This document shows positions 35,956 to 45,669 of a stretch of DNA of 46,406 bases, piece by piece; the stretch's first letter is position 1, and each line of letters opens with the position of its first letter. The translations under genes were made by a program, and so were the position numbers. Under the pieces are notes generated by a model. It did not search any database and was not told where the DNA came from. It was given only the letters and a program-made list of their open reading frames with translations. The stretch is from Planctomycetaceae bacterium. GTDB taxonomy: Bacteria; Planctomycetota; Planctomycetia; Pirellulales; UBA1268. The stretch lies in contig CACORA010000015.1 in assembly GCA_902629495.1 (NCBI GenBank), positions 1-46,406 of the forward strand. The letters run 5' to 3'.

Positions 35956-37419
35956 CTATGCGAGAAGATCCTCAACCACATTCCCATGGACATCTGTGAG
36001 GCGATAGTGCCGTCCTTGAAAGCGGTAGGTGAGCTTTTCGTGATTGATGCCAAGCTGGTGAAGAATTGTGGCTTGTAGATCATGTACATGCACTGGATGT
36101 TCAACAACGTTGACACTGTAATCGTCTGTGCGACCGTATGTCATTCCCCCTTTGACACCGCCGCCTGCCAGCCAATAGGTGAAACAATTTGGATGATGGT
36201 CACGGCCATAATTCTGCGGAGTAAGCTTGCCCTGGCAGTAGATTGTTCGACCAAACTCACCTCCCCACACGATGAGCGTATCGTCGAGCATGCCACGTTG
36301 TTTCAGGTCTTTGATAAGAGCAGCCGTTGGCTGATCCGTATCCTTGCATTGTGCCTTCACGCCCTTGGGTGCGTTATTGTGAGCATCCCATCCACGATGA
36401 TACAGCTGAATAAAACGAACCCCGCGTTCTGCGAGTCGCCTCGCAAGGAGGCAGTTGTAGGCATACTTCCCAACATGAGTTGCTTCTGGGCCATACAGAT
36501 CGAGGATATTTTTTGGTTCACTCTGAACATCGATGAGTTCAGGGACACTCATCTGCATGCGAAATGCGAGCTCATATTGTGCAATACGAGTTGCAATGGT
36601 GGGATCATTGAAGTGACTGGCCTGCTCAGTATTCAATCGAACTAACGAATCAAGTGTTCGTCGTCGCTGTTCACGAGTCATGCCGGGTGGATTGTAAAGA
36701 TCGAGAATGGGATCTCCCTGGCCGCGAAATTTGACCCCTTGAAAACGCCCCGGTAGAAATCCTGCTCCCCACAAGCGATCATACAGTGGCTGTCCTGCTT
36801 TAGCCGTTCCATTGGATGTGAGTGCTACAAACGATGGGAGATTGGCATTTTCACTGCCAAGTCCATAACTCACCCAGGCGCCCATGCTTGGTCGGCCAGC
36901 AATCACTGATCCTGTCTGAAAAAGTGTTGCAGCCGGGTCATGATTGATAGCATCTGTGTACATGCTCCTTACGACGCACAGATCATCGACAACGCCAGCA
37001 AGATGTTTTTGAGCATCGCTGAGCCAGGTTCCACTTTTGCCATGTTGCCTAAACGTGAGTGATGATGGAGCGACGGGGAAAGACTTCTGGCCAGATGTCA
37101 TGGTCGTTTTTCGTTCATCTGGATAGACCGACCGAGGCACTTCCTCACCGAACTTTTTCTGAAGGTCAGGCTTATAGTCAAACAAGTCCATCTGTGCTGG
37201 ACCACCCGACTGAAAGAGATAGATAACCCGACGAACTTTTGGAGGGAAATGCGGCAGCGATTCAAGGCCACCATCCACACCAGTACGCGGTTGAGCAGCC
37301 ATTGCCAGCGTGTTCTCTGCCGATAATTCACTCAATGCAACAGCTCCAAGGCCGAGGAGGCTACCCTCGAGAAATGAGCGACGCGTCTGTTGAGTTATCA
37401 GTTCTTTGTATGTGTTCAT
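35956..37419 (-). CDS. DUF1501 family protein, Tat-exported
   Basis: A 487-residue protein. The N-terminus TRRSFLEGSLLGLGAVAL is a twin-arginine signal (R13-R14). YLFQSGGPAQMDLFDYKPDL is the hallmark DUF1501 opening, and GGEFGRTIYCQ, GRDHHPNCFTYWLAGGG are the later blocks that resemble an alkaline-phosphatase-fold active site. The family is abundant in planctomycetes and its enzyme activity is not established. AGGAA lies about 6 nt before 37419. It sits 41 nt downstream of the DUF1549/DUF1553 gene, the usual partner, and probably shares its transcript. It converges with the kinase gene. Confidence 0.92.
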   Translation of the reverse strand: MNTYKELITQQTRRSFLEGSLLGLGAVALSELSAENTLAMAAQPRTGVDGGLESLPHFPPKVRRVIYLFQSGGPAQMDLFDYKPDLQKKFGEEVPRSVYPDERKTTMTSGQKSFPVAPSSLTFRQHGKSGTWLSDAQKHLAGVVDDLCVVRSMYTDAINHDPAATLFQTGSVIAGRPSMGAWVSYGLGSENANLPSFVALTSNGTAKAGQPLYDRLWGAGFLPGRFQGVKFRGQGDPILDLYNPPGMTREQRRRTLDSLVRLNTEQASHFNDPTIATRIAQYELAFRMQMSVPELIDVQSEPKNILDLYGPEATHVGKYAYNCLLARRLAERGVRFIQLYHRGWDAHNNAPKGVKAQCKDTDQPTAALIKDLKQRGMLDDTLIVWGGEFGRTIYCQGKLTPQNYGRDHHPNCFTYWLAGGGVKGGMTYGRTDDYSVNVVEHPVHVHDLQATILHQLGINHEKLTYRFQGRHYRLTDVHGNVVEDLLA

Positions 37420-37459
37420 AGTGTTCCTGCTCATCCCATGATGGGATTTTGTTCAAGCA

Positions 37460-39748
37460 TCAGTTTTGGCTCATCGCCTCATCAAGATTCAGGATCGTAT
37501 TTGCAATAAGGGTATACGCCGCAAGTGTTGGAATATCGAGTTTTTTGTCAAAAGGTTTTTCGCCGATGGCGAGCAGTTTTTTTGCTGATGTGGGATGGTC
37601 AATAAAATCCGTCAGAAAGTGTGAAAGATCCTCTTCGAGGCAGGCAATCTCATTCGATGTTGGCTGACGGCTCGTCACAGAGCGAAATGCCCACCGTATT
37701 CGATTGCGTGGATGACTGTCAGGTTGATCGAGCATGCGTTCAGCCAAGAAACGCGCAGACTCAACGAATGTAATATTGTTGAGTAACGTGAGTGCCTGCA
37801 GTGGAGTCGTGGTCACATCACTTCGAACAGTACATGTTTCACGAGCAGCTGCATTGAAGGCCATCATCGTTGGTGGCGGGACTGTCCGCCGCCAATAGGT
37901 ATACATGCTGCGGCGATAGAGTTTGTTGCCTTGGTCCTGTTTGTACTTGGCGTTCGATATGCTTTTCCAGATTCCTGGTGGCATGTATGGTTTGACAGAG
38001 GGGCCGCCAATTGCTTCTACCAAGAGTCCACTTGTGAAGAGTGCCATATCTCGAATAGCAAAAGGTGACAGGCGACGACGAGGGCCTCGGGCGAGAAGAC
38101 GATTTTCCGGATCACGGTCAAGGAGGTCTGTGCTCACCGCGGATGATTGTTGGTAGGTTGCACTCATTACAATCAACTTATGCATGGCTTTTGTATCCCA
38201 TCCGCACCGAACAAACTCGGTGGCAAGCCAATCGAGCAGCTTGGGATGGGAAGGCATGTCACCCTGGACACCAAAGTTCTCACTTGTTTTAACCAAACCA
38301 ATGCCAAAATAGTGCTGCCACATTCGGTTGATCGTAACGCGGGCAGGAAGTGGGTTTTCAGGACTTGTCAGCCAGCGTGCAAACCCCAATCGGTTTTTCG
38401 GCCATGGTTTCCGCCAGGCACCAAGGACGGCAGGAGTTGCCGGTATCAGTTTTTCACTTGTGTCGGGTTGGTCATACAGGCCACGAATGAGTCGATACGT
38501 ATCGCGAGGCTTGGGCAATTCACTGAGCACCATGACCGTTTGGGGTGAGCCTTTCTGTGGCCGTGGAACATTTCCCTGGACAACATCTATCTTTAATGGG
38601 TCTGGCTGAATAAATGCGGATTCTTCCTCAGAGAGATGTGGCCATGAATCAGGAATGGAAATGAACGGTGGGCTATTGCCATTGTTTGGGCCGAGGCCTG
38701 CTTCAGCAATGTTATTGAAGAATGCAAACATGCTGTAAAAGTCTCGCTGCGTGATGGGGTCATATTTGTGATCATGACATCGAGAACATGTCATGGTGAG
38801 GCCAAGAAAGACCGTGCCTGCTGTTTCAACGCGATCGGCAACGTACTCAACAACCCATTCGTCAGGAATGGATCCTGCTTCTGAGTTGATTCGATGGTTC
38901 CGATTAAAACCTGTTGCTATCTGAGTGAAAACGTTGCGGTCTGGTAGAAGATCACCGGCCATTTGTTCGGTCACAAATTGATCAAAGGGCATATTGTTAT
39001 TCAATGCACCAATCAACCAATCACGCCATACCCACATATATCGAAGGCGGTCATTCTGATACCCATCAGTATCTGCATATCGTGATGCCTCCAGCCAATC
39101 CAGAGCCATATGTTCACCAAATTTTTCAGACGCAAGCAGACGATCAACGACTCTTTCGTAGGCGGTAGCCGATGAGTCAGCCAAGAAGTCATCGAGCTCC
39201 TGCATGGTTGGTGGCAGGCCAGTGAGATCGAATGTCACACGTCGCAACAATGTTGCCTTATCAGACCTGGGTGACGGTCGAAGGTTATTGTGTTCAAGGA
39301 CATCAAGCACAAATGCATCAATTGCATTGTGCATCCATTCAGATTGCCTGACAGTCGGAACCGACGGCCGTTCTGGTGGAACAAAAGCCCAGTGCCGGTC
39401 ATCCTTTGGCCATGGTGCACCAGCTTCAAGCCATGCGATCAGTTTTGCTCGATCGTCACTGGATAATTCCCGATTAGAATCGGGTGGCGGCATCCGTTCT
39501 TCTGGATCAGTTGACCTCAGGCGCTGAAGCATTTCGCCGGAAGAGAGTACTTTTGAATGGAGTGCTGACTCACGGCGATCAAGCCGAAGTTCAGTCGATC
39601 TGGCCTCAGCATCAGGCCCATGACACGTATAACATGCATCGGAAAGAAGAGGTCGAATGTCGTGAACAAAATCGATTTCTTGTGAACAGCTGTCTTTACA
39701 CAGAGGCAGGATCATCACGAGTGCTGTGAGTATTTTGTTCACATGCAT
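37460..39748 (-). CDS. PSCyt1-DUF1549-DUF1553 secreted protein
   Basis: A 762-residue planctomycete-type protein. Signal peptide at 1-22; a cytochrome-c-like PSCyt1 domain with haem motif C39-Y-T-C42-H43 and distal RMPPPDSNR; then DUF1549 (YADTDGYQNDRLRYMWVWRD, and CSRCHDHKYDPI with a second CxxCH) and DUF1553 (NRMWQHYFGIGLVKTSENFG, LLDWLATEFV). Such proteins are thought to be exported electron-transfer or oxidation enzymes tied to sugar breakdown in this phylum, but the function is not proven. AAGGCGAG lies shortly before the ATG. The DUF1501 gene follows in the same direction. Confidence 0.93.
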   Translation of the reverse strand: MHVNKILTALVMILPLCKDSCSQEIDFVHDIRPLLSDACYTCHGPDAEARSTELRLDRRESALHSKVLSSGEMLQRLRSTDPEERMPPPDSNRELSSDDRAKLIAWLEAGAPWPKDDRHWAFVPPERPSVPTVRQSEWMHNAIDAFVLDVLEHNNLRPSPRSDKATLLRRVTFDLTGLPPTMQELDDFLADSSATAYERVVDRLLASEKFGEHMALDWLEASRYADTDGYQNDRLRYMWVWRDWLIGALNNNMPFDQFVTEQMAGDLLPDRNVFTQIATGFNRNHRINSEAGSIPDEWVVEYVADRVETAGTVFLGLTMTCSRCHDHKYDPITQRDFYSMFAFFNNIAEAGLGPNNGNSPPFISIPDSWPHLSEEESAFIQPDPLKIDVVQGNVPRPQKGSPQTVMVLSELPKPRDTYRLIRGLYDQPDTSEKLIPATPAVLGAWRKPWPKNRLGFARWLTSPENPLPARVTINRMWQHYFGIGLVKTSENFGVQGDMPSHPKLLDWLATEFVRCGWDTKAMHKLIVMSATYQQSSAVSTDLLDRDPENRLLARGPRRRLSPFAIRDMALFTSGLLVEAIGGPSVKPYMPPGIWKSISNAKYKQDQGNKLYRRSMYTYWRRTVPPPTMMAFNAAARETCTVRSDVTTTPLQALTLLNNITFVESARFLAERMLDQPDSHPRNRIRWAFRSVTSRQPTSNEIACLEEDLSHFLTDFIDHPTSAKKLLAIGEKPFDKKLDIPTLAAYTLIANTILNLDEAMSQN

Positions 39749-40078
39749 TGTTTCTCGCCTTGCAGAAGTCGTTTTGAAAGAGGATCGTTTAAACGGTTAT
39801 CGTGGTAGTATATACCTGTCTGACAAAGCAAACGTGGACATCCTCTATGACACAATGGTAGCACTAAAGTCATAAATTCTAAAATGTCATGCAAAAACAG
39901 TATGGTGGGTTCGTGTCACAGGGTATGCAGGTTTAAGTTTTGTCTTGTGACGTCCATTGTCAGGGTGTCTGTGATCTGTCTGACCTTTTATGGACATCCC
40001 GATACACGACTGCCAGCGTCGAGTGTTTGATGAAAATCGGATAGCAGCACGATGTCACTCGCTACTGAAGATGGCGTG
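39749..40078. other. Intergenic region with palindrome, DUF1553 gene upstream
   Basis: 330 bp. It contains the perfect palindrome CGTTTAAACG (39786-39795) 38 bp before the DUF1553 start, a candidate operator, and from 40045 the 3' flank copy of the large direct repeat. No gene seen. Confidence 0.4.
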
Positions 40079-40871
40079 TCAGTCATCACCGGGCACATCG
40101 ATGACCACAATGCGTCCGAAGACATTTGCATCAACACCAGATTGATAAAACAACTCATCAGGTGCATCATCAGAGACGCTCCAAGTGTATCTGCCTGAGG
40201 TCTGCCCATTCCCATCGAACCCTGCGGTATAGACAAGCGATTCCTGATAGCCACCACCTGCTGTCTGCAGATAGAACGGATGATCTGGCGTATTCACATC
40301 AAAGGTGTATGTCACATTTCTACGAACGATGATGGTTGGAGATTCATCCCCAGCAATCATGAAATTCCCATTACTGAAGGTGATCTCTGGGATATAGGCT
40401 GAACCACGGGCACTGATATCAAGTGGCTGAATATTCGTATTCCCAAGTGAATGGAACAGGCTGGAAATCCTCCAGGTTTCATCAGCGACAAGACGGTAGT
40501 CTTTTGCCCCACGTCTGACAATCAGTGCATGGATGCCGTCAACGGATTCTGCTGCGAGCGCCGAGAATCCACTGATATCAATCGTTGCTTGGGCATCTCC
40601 ATACATCACGGATTGCTTATCAACATAGACATTCTCAAGACTGTCTTTTGCCAATGTGTTTGAACCCGTGCTGGAGAGGATCTCGAGCACGAGCAACTGA
40701 AAGGTCTGTTGGAGGATTGCGTTGTCTGCAGGTGTGCTCAGGTCTGCATCTTGGCCACCATCTTCAACGGTGACTGTGATCGTGGCCGTACCGTTTTGAT
40801 TTGCAACAGGCGTAAAGGCCAGCGTGCCTGTTGGGTCAGCGGATGAGTAGGTGATAGTTGGATCCGGGATG
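40045..40871 (-). repeat. Large direct repeat, copy 1
   Basis: Matches 44843-45669 without gaps at a constant offset of 4798 bp. It covers the C-terminal part of the giant protein and about 34 bp past its stop. In the 200 bp compared base by base there were roughly 14 differences. Confidence 0.85.
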
Positions 40872-43800
40872 AGCTCGGGGAGGCTGCTGGTCGCGGTGAC
40901 CTGAATAGGGCGTGATGCAGCTGCGGCTGTAATACCCTGAAGAGGTACGGTTTGTGTAGACGCATCCTTGTACACAAGCTGATCTGCGAGAGGATCCATT
41001 GAGGGTGATTCAAACACATTGAGGTTCACTGGCAGTTCCGTATCACTGAAGAGCCCATGTGGATCAGTGACTCGGATTTGGACACTGTCATTACCGAGGT
41101 GTTCTACTGTCGGCGTGCCCTGAAAGACGCCATCACTTGTCAGCGTAAGCCAGTCGGGCCCGCTCAAGAGGGAGAACGTCAGGGATTCATTTTCAGGATC
41201 ATAGACTTGATGAGCGACAGAACGTGAAAGATCTTCACCCACTTTCATCGCACCCAACGTCCAACTTGTCGCGATCCACGATGGTGCAGCATTTTCTGGC
41301 TCTGTGCCAATTGGAAACTTGCTGACCACACGAAAGCCGCTTATCAAGTTTTCTGAATGTCGTTTTAGAACGATACTGGTACCTTTCTCAAGATTGACCG
41401 TTTTCCTGAGTTCAATGGATCCACCTCGGTAGTCCACATTCGAGCTGGGCGATGTTCCTGGTGGCGGTGGTGGTGGCTCAATAAGTTCCCGAACATTTCC
41501 CGTTTGGTCGTATGTTCCAAAGAAACTTGGCTTTGAGTCATGTGTGCCGACGTCTATGAGCGTCGCGGCTGGTTGATCATCTGTGTCTCGTTCCCAACCA
41601 TAGGTCGCGTCAACAAGGCGTTCTGGAAGATCATTACTTTGCGTTGCATACGTCCAGTAGCCGCCCTGATCTCCAGCCCCATTTTCTGATCCGCTGTAAT
41701 ACGCTGCCTTGTACCATTCGTTTTCATTGGCAATCGCAACGCCACCAGTGTCCCAGGCATCAATGCTTCGGACCATTCCGCTTGGCCAGACGACAATGCT
41801 GTTATACATGCCTGTTTCTGAGGTCGTTCCAGTCGTGACCCAATTACAGAAACGAAGGGCATCCCAATAGCTCACAAAATTAACAGGGTGGTTTTCTTTG
41901 CCCTCAATGGCACTGTAGGAATAGTTTCCGGGTTCACCACTGCGAGCAATACCTCCAAGCGTTGCCATGTCCGGATGATAGAGTCCGGTGCCATCAACAA
42001 CAGATCCAACAGGGAGTTGTCCCGATGAGTAAATGCTGTTCAGAAAAGACGCGTATTGCGTATTTGTGATTTCGTATTTGCTGATGTAATAGCCGTAGTC
42101 AACCTGTCCAATTGGTGTTTCAAGTGTTGAGTCGGCGGCATTTCCCTCTTGGCCAACGTATACCGTTGGGATGTAGATAGGGCTGTCCAAAGCCGAAGGT
42201 ACCGTAAATGTCCAGACGTCTCCCTCACGGACAGACCCATCATCTCGAACGGTGTCAATCCTCCAGTAGTACTGCCCAGGCTCCAAGATGCCGGGGTCAA
42301 AGATATTCCCTCGTGCGGGCTGTTCTCCTACGAGTGCCATGGTTTCAGCATCTGTGCCAAGAAAAATCTTGTTGGTGGCTACATCGAGCCCCTCAAGCCA
42401 TATGAGGTCAGTGTTTCTCTTTGCCTCTACCGAACCGTGTGAAGGGATTGGCGTTCTTGCTTTATCACTTTGATAGCCAGGTATCCAGTAATGCGTGTCA
42501 CCAAATTCATATGGCCCGATATCTGGAGCATCACCAACATATCCATCTGTATAGCCTGCCAGATGAGTTCCGGCATCGATTAGGACAGAACCTTCTCTCG
42601 GCCGAAAATCAAAATTCTGAAAATCTCGTACTTCGTCAATGGCGCTTGATCCTCGATTCCACCGACTGGAGTTTGCTGTTTGGTTGGCAGGATCTGCGTT
42701 CTCTGCAAAAAAGTTGTCATCACCAACATTATTGTGAACGATTGAATAGAAATTCCCGACCGCTTCTCCAGAACCCGATGAAAGCCGAGCGTCATAGACG
42801 TCATTAACATCTTCAGCCGTTCTGGCATCAACAGGGTCGTAGCCGTAGAACTTGTCCTGGGAAACGTTTATGTCGACATCGGTGTTTTCCAATGCAAGAT
42901 TATTGAGAACGGTGTGTTGGTCACCCTTGAGACGTGTTCCTCTCTTATTACGAATCAGTACATTGTGATGCACCGTTCCTCGAAAGCCACCCGGGTCGCC
43001 ATCAAAGCGAATTGCATTTCGGCCATCCATATCATGGATCCAGTTATATCGGAGCACCATGCCTGCAGTATTTCCGGTATTCACCTGAACACCTGAATCA
43101 TCACCGTGGAAGTGATAGTCATAGAGATGCATGAGTTCCACAAGTGCACCCTGACGTTCGGTATTTCCAACCTTCCCGATACCCCCATATCCAACAGAGT
43201 GTGCGGTAACACGCCGAATAATATTCCCACGTTTCGTGTGCGTGCTCACCATGATTCCGCCACCAGTTGGCTTGTTATGAAAATAACAATTATCAACCTC
43301 AACATTTGAGTTCCCAAACCCATAGTGAAGGAATGAGTTATACGAGTATGCAAACTCACAATTCCGCCACGTGAGGTTGCCAGAATCAGATCCGCCACCG
43401 GCATGATTGCCCCATTGATTGATACTGCTTTGATAGATCGTGTCACGATTGTAGTAGGCAGCATCGCCAAGCATGTGGGTGTTGTGAACCGAGTACAGAA
43501 ACTTACTGTTTATAAACGTCGTGTCTGATGTGTCCCACAGTTGCACAGCACCCGTGTGAAATGTGAACCCATCAAACTGAAGGAACGCGGAATCACTGAT
43601 GGTGAGAATCTGGTTGTCGAAACGATAGTCCGGGTTCGTAGCGGCAGGGGCGAATCCTCGGGCCTCAAACGTGCTGTTATTTGGATCAGCATTGTTTTCC
43701 AGCCACACGTAGAGTTCGCCAGAAGTTTTGTCGTAGTACCACTCTCGTGGCTGGTCCAGCAGTCCAAGGTGTGATGTCAAGTAATACTGAAAGTTACCTG

Positions 43801-44587
43801 TGCTTGCAGAATTGAGAGAGAAGGTATTCTGTCCACTGGCATGACCTGAAACCTCAAATACGGTGCCGGGTGAGGTTGCATGCGGAACCAGCACCGCACC
43901 ATCAATGCTCACACCGAGATCTGAAAGCCGATGGCGACTCTCAAGATTTGTGTAAGAGCCTGCAGTGCTATTATCGCCATCAATTTGTGCAAAGCTATCT
44001 GGGTCCCAATAGCTCTGAGGCGTTGGATTAAAGCTATTACCATCATCAAGTTGATCCCAATCTTTTGTAATATTCGGCCAGCGGGCAGCCGTTAGCATTT
44101 TGTCATTCAGAAAGAGTTGAGTGACATCGAATGCCACATCGGTCTTCCAGATATGACCCTCATGAGGCGTCCAGCCTGTTGTGATTGTTTGGGCACCTGA
44201 AAGCGTCACCTGCTCGTCGTTGTAGTTCTGGAAGATAATTGGTGCGTCGACGGTTCCCTCAAGCGTATCAATCTGAATTCGTTCTCTGTATGTGCCCCCT
44301 CTGATATTGACGATATCTCCTGGCACAACACGTGATGCCGCGTGCTGAATGGTTTGAAAAGGTGCCTCGAGTGTCCCAGAGTTAGCGTCATTACCGTCAG
44401 TAGCAACAAAGTAGATCGTTGATCCCGTGTTGGAGCCGACATTGGTGTCACCGCCGCCACTACTGGCCGATAGGGCGATTCGCGGTTCGAGTTGTTCCAA
44501 GAGAGGGCGTTTTGCCGTTGTGCGGCCGCTTTGTTTTCTCTTTGAGGAACGCAAGCCCGATGATCTGTGTTGGAAGAATGGAAGCAT
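40079..44587 (-). CDS. Giant surface protein: beta-helix, FN3-like, FGE-like, Ig-like, cupredoxin-like
   Basis: A 1502-residue mosaic. LEQLEPRIALS at 30-40 is the LEPR-type planctomycete N-terminus. Residues about 55-720 form a right-handed beta-helix with YFVATDGNDANSG, QLFLNDKMLTAARWPN and FDFRPREGSVLIDAG. An FN3-like segment follows (about 722-800), then a formylglycine-generating-enzyme-like fold (about 803-1092: YEITNTQYASFL, HPVNFVSYWDALRFCNW, ENEWYKAAYY, GNVREL, YRGGS, SGFRVV). Its final segment has no cysteines where catalytic ones are expected, so it is probably structural. Ig-like repeats (about 1097-1299) and a cupredoxin-like end (about 1419-1501) with ligands lost complete it. 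Extracellular adhesion or glycan binding is likely. No Shine-Dalgarno. Confidence 0.85.
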   Translation of the reverse strand: MLPFFQHRSSGLRSSKRKQSGRTTAKRPLLEQLEPRIALSASSGGGDTNVGSNTGSTIYFVATDGNDANSGTLEAPFQTIQHAASRVVPGDIVNIRGGTYRERIQIDTLEGTVDAPIIFQNYNDEQVTLSGAQTITTGWTPHEGHIWKTDVAFDVTQLFLNDKMLTAARWPNITKDWDQLDDGNSFNPTPQSYWDPDSFAQIDGDNSTAGSYTNLESRHRLSDLGVSIDGAVLVPHATSPGTVFEVSGHASGQNTFSLNSASTGNFQYYLTSHLGLLDQPREWYYDKTSGELYVWLENNADPNNSTFEARGFAPAATNPDYRFDNQILTISDSAFLQFDGFTFHTGAVQLWDTSDTTFINSKFLYSVHNTHMLGDAAYYNRDTIYQSSINQWGNHAGGGSDSGNLTWRNCEFAYSYNSFLHYGFGNSNVEVDNCYFHNKPTGGGIMVSTHTKRGNIIRRVTAHSVGYGGIGKVGNTERQGALVELMHLYDYHFHGDDSGVQVNTGNTAGMVLRYNWIHDMDGRNAIRFDGDPGGFRGTVHHNVLIRNKRGTRLKGDQHTVLNNLALENTDVDINVSQDKFYGYDPVDARTAEDVNDVYDARLSSGSGEAVGNFYSIVHNNVGDDNFFAENADPANQTANSSRWNRGSSAIDEVRDFQNFDFRPREGSVLIDAGTHLAGYTDGYVGDAPDIGPYEFGDTHYWIPGYQSDKARTPIPSHGSVEAKRNTDLIWLEGLDVATNKIFLGTDAETMALVGEQPARGNIFDPGILEPGQYYWRIDTVRDDGSVREGDVWTFTVPSALDSPIYIPTVYVGQEGNAADSTLETPIGQVDYGYYISKYEITNTQYASFLNSIYSSGQLPVGSVVDGTGLYHPDMATLGGIARSGEPGNYSYSAIEGKENHPVNFVSYWDALRFCNWVTTGTTSETGMYNSIVVWPSGMVRSIDAWDTGGVAIANENEWYKAAYYSGSENGAGDQGGYWTYATQSNDLPERLVDATYGWERDTDDQPAATLIDVGTHDSKPSFFGTYDQTGNVRELIEPPPPPPGTSPSSNVDYRGGSIELRKTVNLEKGTSIVLKRHSENLISGFRVVSKFPIGTEPENAAPSWIATSWTLGAMKVGEDLSRSVAHQVYDPENESLTFSLLSGPDWLTLTSDGVFQGTPTVEHLGNDSVQIRVTDPHGLFSDTELPVNLNVFESPSMDPLADQLVYKDASTQTVPLQGITAAAASRPIQVTATSSLPELIPDPTITYSSADPTGTLAFTPVANQNGTATITVTVEDGGQDADLSTPADNAILQQTFQLLVLEILSSTGSNTLAKDSLENVYVDKQSVMYGDAQATIDISGFSALAAESVDGIHALIVRRGAKDYRLVADETWRISSLFHSLGNTNIQPLDISARGSAYIPEITFSNGNFMIAGDESPTIIVRRNVTYTFDVNTPDHPFYLQTAGGGYQESLVYTAGFDGNGQTSGRYTWSVSDDAPDELFYQSGVDANVFGRIVVIDVPGDD

Positions 44588-44876
44588 GTCGGAATATCAA
44601 ATGCAGATAAGAATAGTAGGTGCGTTTGGTTGGACGCTAGAAAACTGTCAACGTGACGATGCTCGATGTCATGATGTACTCAGAACCCGCTCCCTGAGAG
44701 AAAGAACACGACCCACACTATTCACCAAGGTACCCCACCATGCGGTTTCCCTCAATATATTATTAAGGCCTGTAAAGCAGGGCATTTCGGTGGATTTGTA
44801 TGGATGACATCGAGGTTGGCTGACCATTTATAAAAAGGATGCCAGCACAATGTCACTCGCTACTGAAGATGGCGTG
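44588..44876. other. Intergenic region between the two giant genes
   Basis: 289 bp containing the upstream region of the 1502-residue protein gene and, from 44843, the 3' flank copy of the direct repeat. No gene or clear terminator recognised. Confidence 0.5.
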
Positions 44877-45669
44877 TCAGTCATCACCAGGCACATCGAT
44901 GACCACAATCCGTCCGAAGACATTCTCATCAAGACCAGATTGATAAAACAACTCATCAGGTGCATCATCAGGAACGTTCCAAGTGTATCTGCCTGAGGTC
45001 TGCCCATTGCCATCAAATCCTGCGGCATAGACAAGCGATTCCTGATAACCACCACCGGCTGTCTGCAGATAGAACGGATGATCTGGTGTATTCAGATCAA
45101 AGGCATAGGTCACATTTCTACGAACGGTGATGGTTGGAGCTTCAGCCCCAGCAACCATGAAATTCCCGTTACTGAAGGTGATCTCTGGGATATAGGCTGA
45201 ACCACGGGCACTAATATCAAGTGGCTGAACATTCGTATTCCTGAGTGAATGGAACAGGCTGGAAATCCTCCAGGTTTCATCAGCGACAAGACGGTAGTCT
45301 TTTGCCCCACGTCTGACAATCAGGGCATTGGTGCCGTCATCTGATTCGGCTGCGAGCGCCGAGAATCCACTGATGTCAATCTTTGCTTGGGCATCTCCAT
45401 ACATCACCGGCTGCTTATCGACATAGACATTATCAAGACTGTCTTTTGCCAATGTGTTTGAACCCGTGCCGGAGAGGACCTCGAGTACGAGCAACTGAAA
45501 GGTCTGTGATGTTGTGGCGTTATCACCTGGTGTCGCAAGATCATTATCAAAGCCACCATCTTCAACGGTAACTGTGATCGTGGCCGTGCCGTTTTGATTT
45601 GCAACGGGCGTGAAGGCCAGCGTGCCTGTTGGGTTAGCGGATGAATACGTGACGGTTGGATCAGGAATC
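44843..45669 (-). repeat. Large direct repeat, copy 2
   Basis: Second copy of the 40045-40871 block, same orientation, gap-free offset 4798 bp. It includes the last part of the partial giant gene and about 34 bp beyond its stop. Confidence 0.85.

Noticed and set aside
41310..42180. Active formylglycine-generating enzyme
   Set aside because: Fold blocks match but the expected catalytic cysteines are missing and the domain is embedded in a surface mosaic.
42149..42807. Open frames on the plus strand opposite the giant protein
   Set aside because: They are antisense shadows of a long, well-supported coding frame with recognisable domains.
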